Shown here: piece after piece, positions 27,196-33,951 of the stretch
Layout: the number at the start of each line of letters is the position of its first letter
Numbering within the stretch: position 1 is the stretch's first letter
Source of the DNA: Azospirillum lipoferum 4B
GTDB lineage: Bacteria > Pseudomonadota > Alphaproteobacteria > Azospirillales > Azospirillaceae
Length of the DNA stretch: 64,000 nucleotides
Assembly: GCF_000283655.1 (NCBI RefSeq)
Contig: NC_016586.1
Coordinates: 139,001 to 203,000, forward strand
Reading direction: 5' to 3'
Translations under genes and position numbers: made by a program
The notes under the pieces: model-generated
Told to the model about the DNA's origin: nothing
The model's database searches: none
Seen by the model: the letters and a program-made list of their open reading frames with translations, nothing else

Positions 27196-28134
27196 TCATT
27201 CGGCGGGCAGTGCGGCGATCTTTGCACGGAAGCGGTCGGTGCCTTCGACGATCTTGTCCAGCACCGCGTCGAGCGCCCAGAATTTTTCGCGCACGTCATA
27301 CCCGATCGCCCGACAACGGATCGACCCGAAGCTGCCGATGCGCTGGTGATACATCTTGGCGAAGGCCGGATATCCCAGGCTTTCCGACACCGCGGCCACG
27401 ACCAGGAAGGTCGCCAGCTCGTCCGCCAACTCGGGGTGCCGGTCGCCCGACAGCCGCATCCAGCGGTACAGGTCGGGATGGATGTTGGTGAAGACGCCGG
27501 TAAAGCCTGGGGATCCCGCTCGCATGGCGTCCCGCGCGATGGCCGCGTTGGCGTTGATGACCGCAAGTCCAGACCCGCGGGCGATCTCCAGCCGGCGCTT
27601 GACCGTGGCCAGATCGCAGCTGACGTCCTTCAGCAGGATGAAGCGGCCGGTGTCGATACACAGCCTCAACTCCTCGTCGGTCAGCAGCCGGCGGTAGGGG
27701 GCCGGGCATTCGTACAGACCGAGCGGGATGTCGCGCGGAAGCCTTTCCAGAAGATGCGCCAGGTGGCGGCGGAACGCCTCCGTCCCCTCATTCTTCGGGT
27801 CGAGGTGGTTGGTCACCAGAACCAGCGCGTCGGCACCGGTGGCGGCCATCGCCGTCAACTCCTCCACCTGGGCGTCGAGGTCGTCGCTGATGTGGCCGGA
27901 CACCACCACCGGGACGCGGCCGGCGACCTTGGCGATGACGGCCTTCGCCAACCGCACCCGTTCGTCCAGCGACAGGAACTGCATCTCGCTGGACTGGCAG
28001 ACGGCGAACAGGGCGTCCGCACCGTGGGCCAGATACCAGTCGATCAGCCGGTCCAGCCCCGGATAATCGATTTCGCCGGCATCGGTGAAGGGGGTCAGCA
28101 TCACCGGAATGATGCCGTCAACAGGCTGCGCCAT
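27196..28134 (-). CDS. DapA/NanA-family (class I aldolase) lyase, substrate unknown
   Basis: A 312-residue TIM-barrel protein of the dihydrodipicolinate synthase / N-acetylneuraminate lyase superfamily. It starts GIIPVMLTPFTDAGEID. SSEMQFLSLDER replaces the usual GTTGE motif near 46. The catalytic Tyr is in LGLYECPAPYRR near 137, and the Schiff-base Lys in FILLKDVSCD near 165. True DapA is unlikely, given the catabolic operon and the altered GTTGE motif. Such enzymes cleave or dehydrate 2-keto-3-deoxy sugar acids or similar pyruvate-derived substrates. ATG 28134 follows GGAAAAG. With TRAP importer and sugar kinase genes around it, a sugar-acid or keto-sugar catabolic role is inferred. Confidence 0.85.
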   Translation of the reverse strand: MAQPVDGIIPVMLTPFTDAGEIDYPGLDRLIDWYLAHGADALFAVCQSSEMQFLSLDERVRLAKAVIAKVAGRVPVVVSGHISDDLDAQVEELTAMAATGADALVLVTNHLDPKNEGTEAFRRHLAHLLERLPRDIPLGLYECPAPYRRLLTDEELRLCIDTGRFILLKDVSCDLATVKRRLEIARGSGLAVINANAAIARDAMRAGSPGFTGVFTNIHPDLYRWMRLSGDRHPELADELATFLVVAAVSESLGYPAFAKMYHQRIGSFGSIRCRAIGYDVREKFWALDAVLDKIVEGTDRFRAKIAALPAE

Positions 28135-28206
28135 GGGTGACTTTTCCAATCGGGAGGGAGTGCGAAAGCAAGGGAAGGGAGAATACCGGCAGTGGCGAAG
28201 CGGCCG

Positions 28207-29118
28207 TCAGACGACGGCCAGCCCACCGGCCACCGACCTGACAAGTGCCGCGTCGGTTTCCGCCGCGGTCGGCAGGCTGGCCTGTCCGCCGGCCCGCGTG
28301 CAGGACAGCGAGGCGGCGCCGGCGGCGCGGCGGATCGCTGCAGCCAGCGGCTGCCCACGGTCGAGCTGGGCCGCCAGGACCCCGACGAAGCAATCGCCGG
28401 CCCCGGTGGTGTCGCGCACGGCGACTGCGGGGGCCGGCCGATGCCCGCTGCCGTCGGTCGACGACCATTCGACACCGTCGCCGCCCAGCGTGCGGATGAC
28501 CGTGCCGCCCAGCACGCCATGGAGCGACGGCGCGTCGCCGCCGCATCCCAGACGGGCACCCAGCCACGCCGCCTCGTCCTCGTTCATCACCAGGATGTCG
28601 ACGGCCTTGAGTACCGGCAGCGGCAGCGGGGCCGCCGGGGCGAGGTTCAGGATGACCCGCGCGCCGAGCCGGCGGGCACGCAGGATCAGCGCCGTGGTCT
28701 CGCCGGGATCGGACTCCATCTGCACCAGCAGGGTGGTGCCGGGGGAGAGCAGCGCATCCTCAACCTGAGCGGCGCGCGCCTGCAGGTTGGCCCCACCGGC
28801 GACGACGATCTGGTTGCGGCCCGCCGCGTCGGTGCAGACGGCGGCGGTGCCGGTCGCGCGGTCGGTCACGGCCACGCGGGACAGCTCGACCCCGGCGCTG
28901 CGCAGACCGCTCAGCGCAGTTTCCTTCAGCCCGTCGCCGCCGACCGCGCCGGCCATGGTCACGGCGGCACCCTCGCGGGCGGCGGCTACCGCCTGGTTCG
29001 CACCCTTGCCGCCGGGATGTAGCTCCAGCGACCGTGCCAGAAGGGTCTGGCCGGCGCCGGGCAGATCGTCCATCGCGAAGATCATGTCGAGGTTGATCGA
29101 TCCGAAGACGACAATCAT
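28207..29118 (-). CDS. rbsK: Ribokinase-family sugar kinase
   Basis: A 303-residue PfkB-family kinase most like ribokinase. It has the N-terminal MIVVFGSINLDMIF, the sugar-binding GGKGANQAVAAAREGA near 37, NEDEAAWLG near 183 and the C-terminal anion hole and catalytic base DTTGAGDCFVG near 246. ATG 29118 follows GGAGC. It may phosphorylate a pentose or another sugar imported by the TRAP system. The family is broad, so ribose is not assured, and no Rbs ABC transporter is present. Confidence 0.85.
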   Translation of the reverse strand: MIVVFGSINLDMIFAMDDLPGAGQTLLARSLELHPGGKGANQAVAAAREGAAVTMAGAVGGDGLKETALSGLRSAGVELSRVAVTDRATGTAAVCTDAAGRNQIVVAGGANLQARAAQVEDALLSPGTTLLVQMESDPGETTALILRARRLGARVILNLAPAAPLPLPVLKAVDILVMNEDEAAWLGARLGCGGDAPSLHGVLGGTVIRTLGGDGVEWSSTDGSGHRPAPAVAVRDTTGAGDCFVGVLAAQLDRGQPLAAAIRRAAGAASLSCTRAGGQASLPTAAETDAALVRSVAGGLAVV

Positions 29119-29188
29119 GGTTCTGCTCCGCAAACCGGCCGCAGGGAGGCCGGAATCATGACTCGAGCTCCGCTGCCGGATGGGCCGG

Positions 29189-30211
29189 TCAGCGGGCGGC
29201 ACGCGCCTTGGCGATCTCCGCCTGGGCCTGAGCCATCAGGGCCGGATCGACCTTCTGCGAGAACTTCTCCACCACCGGGCGGATCTTCGCCCGGAACTTC
29301 TCGATCTCCGCGGGTGCCAGCTCGGTGACGGTCATGCCCTTGGCCTTCAGCTCATCCACCGCCTTGCCGGCCTGCTCGCGCGACACGCGGCGCTCGTAGT
29401 CGCGGGCTTCGAGCGCCGCGTTCTGGATCAGCTTGCGCTCGTCCTCGTTCAGCTTGTTCCAGAACTTGGCGCCGATCAGAACGGCCTGTGGATTGTACAT
29501 GTGGTTGCTGAGGGTCAGATATTTCTGCACCTCGTTCAGCTTGGCGGTCAGGATGCTGGGGGCCGGGTTCTCCTGTCCGTCGACCGTCTTGGTTTCCAGC
29601 GCGGTGTAGACCTCCGGGAAGGGCAGGGGCACGGCATTGGCGCCCAACGCGTTGAACAGGTCGATGTAGATCGGCGATTGCACCACGCGGATCTTCAGGC
29701 CGGCGATGTCGTCGACACTGGCGATCGGGCGGCGGCTGTTGGTCAGCTGGCGGAAGCCCAGCTCCCAATAGCCCAGCCCGACCAGCCCCTTCGGCGACAG
29801 CTTGTCCAGCAGGGCCTTGCCGACCGGGCCGTCCATGACGGCGTCTGCCTCCTTCGGCGTATCGAACTGGAAGGGCAGGTCGACCAGCACGAAACTGTCG
29901 TCCAGGCTGGAGAGCAGGCCGGCATTCAGCACCGTCATCTCGACGATGCCGCCCTGCAGCGCAGAGATCATCTGGACGTCGCCGCCCAACACGCCGTTGG
30001 TGAACAGCTGGACCTTGATCTTGCCGCCGCTCTTCTCCTTCACGATCTCGGCGAACTTCGCCATGCCCAGAGCCAGCGGCGATCCATCGGCCCCGGCGCT
30101 GGCGAGCTTCATCGTGTGGGCGCCGATCTCCGCCGCGGTGGAGGGGGCGCCGAACAGCAGCATGCCTGCCGTGATGGTGCTCGCGAGAAGTGCTGACAGA
30201 CCGTTGCGCAT
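29189..30211 (-). CDS. dctP: TRAP transporter solute receptor (DctP family)
   Basis: A 340-residue periplasmic protein with a signal peptide cleaved near GAPSTAA-EI (residue 27). DctP motifs: GMAKFAEIVKEKSGGKIKVQ, VQMISALQGGIVEMTV, LKIRVVQSPIYIDLFNALGA (conserved Arg for the substrate carboxylate), FPEVYTALETKTVDGQENP and YLTLSNHMY. The conserved Arg implies an organic-acid ligand. It is the first gene of the operon (dctP, kinase, aldolase, dctQ, dctM). Here the receptor is separated from the permeases by two enzyme genes, which is less usual. Confidence 0.94.
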   Translation of the reverse strand: MRNGLSALLASTITAGMLLFGAPSTAAEIGAHTMKLASAGADGSPLALGMAKFAEIVKEKSGGKIKVQLFTNGVLGGDVQMISALQGGIVEMTVLNAGLLSSLDDSFVLVDLPFQFDTPKEADAVMDGPVGKALLDKLSPKGLVGLGYWELGFRQLTNSRRPIASVDDIAGLKIRVVQSPIYIDLFNALGANAVPLPFPEVYTALETKTVDGQENPAPSILTAKLNEVQKYLTLSNHMYNPQAVLIGAKFWNKLNEDERKLIQNAALEARDYERRVSREQAGKAVDELKAKGMTVTELAPAEIEKFRAKIRPVVEKFSQKVDPALMAQAQAEIAKARAAR

Positions 30212-30311
30212 ACCATTCCTCCTCTGGTGGCCCGTTCAGGGGGCGGGCCTTGCGGGATGCCGTGGAAACCGGGTCGGCGGACGGGGCTGTGAATTCACGC
30301 GTCCGTCACCG

Positions 30312-30327
30312 ATGTAAGCGCTTACAT
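30312..30327. promoter_or_regulatory. LacI-family operator (site 1)
   Basis: ATGTAAGCGCTTACAT is a perfect 16-base palindrome with the central CG typical of LacI/GalR operators. It lies 101 bases upstream of dctP and 108 bases upstream of the divergent LacI gene. Confidence 0.85.
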
Positions 30328-30331
30328 AGAT

Positions 30332-30353
30332 CGTTGCACGAACTGATGCAACG
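30332..30353. promoter_or_regulatory. Inverted repeat between the two LacI operators
   Basis: CGTTGCA (30332-30338) and TGCAACG (30347-30353) form a 7-base inverted repeat with an 8-base spacer. It lies between LacI operators 1 and 2. It may bind a second regulator or overlap promoter elements; no protein can be assigned. Confidence 0.4.
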
Positions 30354-30379
30354 GCAAACTTGACGCAGCATGGTGGATA

Positions 30380-30393
30380 TGTAACCGCTTTCA
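30380..30393. promoter_or_regulatory. LacI-family operator (site 2, imperfect)
   Basis: TGTAACCGCTTTCA differs from the core of site 1 (TGTAAGCGCTTACA) at two positions. The centre-to-centre distance is about 67 bases, compatible with looping or with separate control of each divergent promoter. It is 42 bases before the LacI gene and could mediate autoregulation. Confidence 0.65.
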
Positions 30394-30434
30394 TCCAGAC
30401 GGTTTCCCCCCACCGGCCAATGGAGATGCCGCCG

Positions 30435-31514
30435 ATGTCAGAGCGTGAGCCGAAGCCGAAGCGCCCGCCGCGCGCGGTGGATGTGGCTGCGGCCGCCGAA
30501 GTGTCCATCGCCACCGTTTCCCGCGCGTTCAACAGCCCGGAGAAGGTCGCGCCGGCGATCCGCGAACGGGTGCTTGCCGCCGCCAAGGCGATGGGCTGGA
30601 TGCCGCATGCCGCCGGCAGTGCGCTGGCCCGGCGCCGCACCTCGATCGTCGGAGCGGTCATTCCGACTCTCGACAACGAGGTCTTTGCCGCCCAGGTCGG
30701 GGCGATGCAGACGGCCTTCGCCGAACGCGGTATCACGCTGCTGCTCAGCTGCTTCAATTACAACCGCGACCAGGCTTTCGACGATGTCCAGGCCATGCTG
30801 GCGCGCGGGGTGGAGGCGCTGGCCATCGTCGGCGAGGCGCACCGCCCGGATCTGTTCCCCAGCATCCAGGCACGGCACGTCCCCTATGTCGTCACCTACA
30901 GTCATCGCCCGGACAGCCCGCACCCGTGCGTCGGCTTCGACAACCGGCAGGCTTTCCGCACCATCACGCGGCACCTGCTCGATCTCGGCCATGAGGTGAT
31001 CGGTGTCATCGTCCAGCCGACGGCCGGCAACGACCGTGTTGCCGCCCGACTGGACGGGGTGCGCGACGCGCTGGCCGAACGCGGGCTGGGCATCCGCCCG
31101 CAGCATCTGTGCGAAGGAGAATGGAGCATCGATTTCGGACGTCAGAGCGTGCGCGCCATCCTGGCGACCGAGCCCAGGCCGACCGCGGTGATCTGCGGCA
31201 ACGATTATCTGGCGGTGGGCGCTCTTCTGGAGGCGCGCGCCATGGGGCTGGCGGTGCCGGGAGACCTGTCGATCACCGGCTTCGACGACATCGCCATCAG
31301 CCGCCAGATGGACCCGCCGCTGACCACCATGCACATCGACAACCGCGAGATCGGCCGGCGCGCCGCCGGCTATCTGCTCGACTGCCTGGAGGGGGGCACG
31401 CCATCGCCGCCGCCACCGCTGCCGCCGCTGGAGCCGACCCTGATCCGCCGTGGGAGCACCGCCGCACCGGCCGCGGGAGACGTCGCCTCGGGCGGGATCG
31501 CCGGCCAGGGATGA
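30435..31514 (+). CDS. LacI-family repressor of the TRAP/kinase/aldolase operon
   Basis: A 359-residue LacI/GalR regulator. The N-terminal HTH is AVDVAAAAEVSIATVSRAFN (residues 14-33), followed by the hinge (ALARRRTSIVGAVIPTLDN). The periplasmic-binding-like effector domain includes PTAVICGNDYLAVGALLEAR and PGDLSITGFDDIAISRQMDPPLTT. ATG 30435 follows GGAG by 9 bases; upstream in-frame starts at 30360-30426 are not well placed. The divergent arrangement and the palindromes at 30312-30327 and 30380-30393 indicate control of the dctP operon. The tail is Pro-rich and poorly conserved. Confidence 0.92.
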   Translation: MSEREPKPKRPPRAVDVAAAAEVSIATVSRAFNSPEKVAPAIRERVLAAAKAMGWMPHAAGSALARRRTSIVGAVIPTLDNEVFAAQVGAMQTAFAERGITLLLSCFNYNRDQAFDDVQAMLARGVEALAIVGEAHRPDLFPSIQARHVPYVVTYSHRPDSPHPCVGFDNRQAFRTITRHLLDLGHEVIGVIVQPTAGNDRVAARLDGVRDALAERGLGIRPQHLCEGEWSIDFGRQSVRAILATEPRPTAVICGNDYLAVGALLEARAMGLAVPGDLSITGFDDIAISRQMDPPLTTMHIDNREIGRRAAGYLLDCLEGGTPSPPPPLPPLEPTLIRRGSTAAPAAGDVASGGIAGQG

Positions 31515-31524
31515 GTCCGCCTGA

Positions 31525-31592
31525 CGGTTCCGTTGCAAGGTTTGGCGGCTTCCGCGGCTCTCCGCGCCTGCCGTCAAGCTTTGCAACGGAAA
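31525..31592. repeat. Imperfect inverted repeat after the LacI gene
   Basis: GGTTCCGTTGCAAGG near 31525 and TTTGCAACGGAAACC near 31578 are inverted copies differing by one inserted T, with about 40 bases between them. The region between 31515 and the IS element at 31758 holds no gene that I recognise. The hairpin could act as a terminator or be a remnant; the CGTTGCA core recurs at 30332-30353. Confidence 0.35.
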
Positions 31593-31839
31593 CCTTTTCC
31601 GTGAACGACACCGCCCGCCCCGCCTGTGCGGTTGTGCATCTTCACTCTACACAGAGCGTTCCGGACTTGAAAGGCGATGAGGACATCGCCGGGATGGCGC
31701 GGAAAGCGGTGTTGCTCGCCCAAGGCGGTGCGACGGGACCGGCGCGCCGACGACCTAGGGCCTGTTGACATTTGAGGAACGAAAGGGGATTCCGCTGGCC
31801 TCTGAAATCTGATTCAAGGCTTCCAAAAAGGAGGTATCC

Positions 31840-32208
31840 TTGGATCGGATGGTTCTGCGGGACGATCAGTGGGAGCGGATAGCGGCGCTTCTTCCGGGCA
31901 AAGTCGGCGATCCCGGCCGCTCGGGGGCGGACAATCGGCTGTTTCTGGAGGCGGTCCTGTGGATCGTCCGTGTTGGGTCACCCTGGCGGGACTTGCCCGA
32001 AGCCTTCGGTAATTGGAACTCGGTGTTCCAACGCTTTCGCCGATGGGCCAAGGCCGGTGTCTTCGATGAGGTCTTCGCCGCCTTATCGAGCGACGCGGAC
32101 TTCGAGTACGCGATCATCGATGGAACGATTGTCCGGGTGCATCAGCACGGCACCGGCGCAAGGGGGGGACTCAGGCTCAGGCCATTGGCCGCTCTCGCGG
32201 CGGACTGA
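31840..32208 (+). CDS. IS427-group transposase, OrfA part
   Basis: A 122-residue frame with the DUF4096-type N-terminal domain of IS5 transposases: LRDDQWERIAALLPGKVGD, FLEAVLWIVRVGSPWRDLPE and the first catalytic Asp in AIIDGTIVRVHQHGTGA. It begins at TTG 31840, well spaced from AAAAGGAGG. At the run of seven G in AAGGGGGGGAC (about 32159-32169) the conserved protein continues in the -1 frame. Hence this frame ends in an unrelated tail while the real product is probably made by -1 ribosomal frameshifting. Confidence 0.85.
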   Translation: MDRMVLRDDQWERIAALLPGKVGDPGRSGADNRLFLEAVLWIVRVGSPWRDLPEAFGNWNSVFQRFRRWAKAGVFDEVFAALSSDADFEYAIIDGTIVRVHQHGTGARGGLRLRPLAALAAD

Positions 32209-32591
32209 CGACCAAGATCCTGGCCGTCGTCGATGGGTTGGGAAACCTTGGGCGCTTCATCCTGCTGCCGGGCCAACGACATGACAGCGTTGGCGTCGAA
32301 CCGGTGCTGGACGGTATCGAGTTCTCCGCCTTGCTGGCTGATAGAGCCTTCGACAGCAACGCCATCCGCACCTTGATCGCCGAGCGTGGCGCGGTCGCCG
32401 TCATTCCGTCCAAGACCAGCCGCACCACTCCGATTCCCCATGACGCCGAAATGTACAAATGGCGCCATCTGGTCGAGAACTTCTTCTGCAAAATCAAGGA
32501 ATTTCGCCGTATTGCCACGCGATACGACAAAACAGACACAAGCTACGCCGCTGCCATCAACCTCGTCGCTACCGTCTTGGCAACACGGTGA
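32170..32591 (+). CDS. IS427-group transposase, OrfB part (-1 frame)
   Basis: The -1 frame after the poly-G run reads GGTQAQAIGRSRGGLTTKIL and continues through FILLPGQRHDSVGVEPVL and LLADRAFDSNAIRTLI (second Asp). It then has VIPSKTSRTTPIPHD, YKWRHLVENFFCKIKEFRRI (catalytic Glu) and YAAAINLVATVLA. Together with OrfA it supplies a full DDE transposase. The OrfB region has no good start of its own before the conserved block, which supports frameshift expression rather than independent initiation. Confidence 0.82.
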
Positions 32592-32609
32592 ATGTCAACA
32601 GACCCTAGA

Positions 32610-32720
32610 TCGGATCGCGTAAAATCGGAATCGATTTGGAGCGTGAATCCGATCGCCGAACATAAAGCTACAGCGTCGTGCGTTTCATATTGAACGCACG
32701 ACGCTGTAGCCGCCAACTTG
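32610..32720. repeat. Alphaproteobacterial intergenic palindromic repeat
   Basis: AAAATCGGAATCGATTT (32619 onward) is followed by a perfect 17-base stem, CTACAGCGTCGTGCGTT (32668-32684) and its complement (32693-32709), around an 8-base loop. Both modules resemble the abundant Rhizobiales-type intergenic palindrome that pairs an AATCGATTCCGATTTT block with a CTACAGCG stem. Its function is unknown; structured RNA or transcription termination are possible. Confidence 0.6.
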
Positions 32721-32764
32721 AGGGCGGCTTCTATCGGCTCCGTTTCGCAACACCATCTCGGAAA

Positions 32765-32983
32765 CTGGAGTCGCTTCGCCGCGGCCCATGGCGCACCCTG
32801 GAGGCCGTCGAGTTCGCCACCCTGGAATGGGTGGACTGATTCAACCACCGGCGCCTCCTTGAGCCCATCGGCAATGTTCCTCCCGCCGAGGCCGAAGCAC
32901 GCTACTATGCTCAATCCGAGGACGTTGCCATCGCGGCGCGACTCTAAACAAATGGCATCCGACAAACCCGGCGCGGTTCAGTT
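32765..32983 (+). pseudogene. IS3-family transposase C-terminal relic with in-frame stops
   Basis: The frame reads RRGPWRTLEAVEFATLEWVD, then a TGA in place of the usual Trp (32837-32839), FNHRRLLEPIGNVPPAEAEA, RYYAQSEDVAIAARL, a TAA (32945-32947) and TNGIRQTRRGSV. This is the conserved C-terminus of IS3-group OrfB integrases. Two nonsense changes and the missing upstream part show long-standing decay. Confidence 0.85.
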
Positions 32984-33006
32984 ACGGCACCGCCACCGAC
33001 CTGCGG

Positions 33007-33885
33007 TTATCGGTTGTGAGTTCCGGCCCCAATATCTCTCGCGTTCGTCATTATTCGGGATTGTGATAGCTTCACCCTGCGTTGGATGAAATACTGTGCT
33101 GGTGTACTTCCCAGAGCTTTCTTGAACATCGTGATGAAAGCATTGACCGACTCATAGCCCAGCGAATCCGCCACAGTCTGCACCGCTGCTCCACTGGCCA
33201 ATTCACGCAGTGCTACGACAAGGTGCAACTGTTGACGCCAGCGTCCGAACGTCAGGCCTGTCTCCCGGATCATCAAACGAGCCAGCGACCTCTCGCTCAT
33301 CCCGACGCGCTTTGCCCACTCCCCCAATGTGCTCCGGTCAGACGGTTCGATTGTCAGGGCGTCGGCGATCGCCCGGATCTTCGGATCATTGGAGATGGGC
33401 AGGTTGAAGTGTTCACGCGGCATACCGGCCAGTTCGTCCAGGGTTACCCGTGCAAGCCGGGCGGCATGGCTGTCCGGTGGATAGTCCGAAACCTCGCCGC
33501 TCAGCCGTTTGACCAGTTCCCGCACCAGCGGAGAGATCGACAGGGTGCAGCAGACATCGGGCAGATTTGCGGCTCCCGGCTCCACGAACAGGTAGCTGAG
33601 CCGGGCATTCGCCGTCGTCCTGACGCTGTGCGGCATGCCGCCCGGAATCCAGACTCCGCAGTCGGTCGGAACGATCCAGATCTCGTCGTCCGCGGTGCAG
33701 GTGACGGCACCATGCAGCGCCAGAATCAGCTGTCCCTTGCGATGCGCATGCACCGGCACTTCCGCCTTGTACTCCGCGAAGTCGAGCAGCCGTGCGACCG
33801 CAGGCCGATCCGCCACATCGGGGTCGAAGACGGAAACGGCCGACCGTGACGCGGACATGGGTTTCTGCATGATCAACTTTGGCAT
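33007..33885 (-). CDS. AraC-family regulator with cupin-like sensor
   Basis: A 292-residue regulator. Its N-terminal AraC/cupin domain includes VPVHAHRKGQLILALHGAVT and DCGVWIPGGMPHSVRTTANA. Its C-terminal double HTH (about 190-280) includes TLGEWAKRVGMSERSLARLM, ETGLTFGRWRQQLHLVVAL and VADSLGYESVNAFITMFKKA. It is divergent from the efflux genes with 66 bases between starts and is the likely local activator, presumably sensing an aromatic acid. ATG 33885 is chosen because the cupin needs most of the upstream residues; ATG at 33870 or 33858 are alternatives. Confidence 0.88.
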   Translation of the reverse strand: MPKLIMQKPMSASRSAVSVFDPDVADRPAVARLLDFAEYKAEVPVHAHRKGQLILALHGAVTCTADDEIWIVPTDCGVWIPGGMPHSVRTTANARLSYLFVEPGAANLPDVCCTLSISPLVRELVKRLSGEVSDYPPDSHAARLARVTLDELAGMPREHFNLPISNDPKIRAIADALTIEPSDRSTLGEWAKRVGMSERSLARLMIRETGLTFGRWRQQLHLVVALRELASGAAVQTVADSLGYESVNAFITMFKKALGSTPAQYFIQRRVKLSQSRIMTNARDIGAGTHNR

Positions 33886-33951
33886 GATTAAGGGATTTTT
33901 TGACAGGATATCTAATTTATCCGGCTGCGCAACGCGCCGATACTCTCGGTC

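Larger units (their letters stand above)
31758..32605 (+). mobile_element. IS5-family (IS427-group) insertion sequence, complete
   Basis: Terminal inverted repeats GGGCCTGTTGACAT (31758) and ATGTCAACAGACCC (ending 32605) match at 13 of 14 positions. They enclose an 848-base element with two overlapping-type transposase frames. The flanking TA at 31756-31757 and 32606-32607 fits the short target duplication of the IS427 group. The element sits beside a palindromic repeat (32610-32720) and an IS3 relic, so this is an insertion hotspot. Confidence 0.88.

Noticed and set aside
25202-27349. 715-residue plus-strand open frame over the TRAP permease genes
   Set aside because: His/Asp/Gln/Arg-rich shadow of DctM and DctQ.
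31525-31592. Considered as ends of another insertion sequence
   Set aside because: Only about 70 bases lie between the repeats, there is no coding content, and no target duplication is visible.
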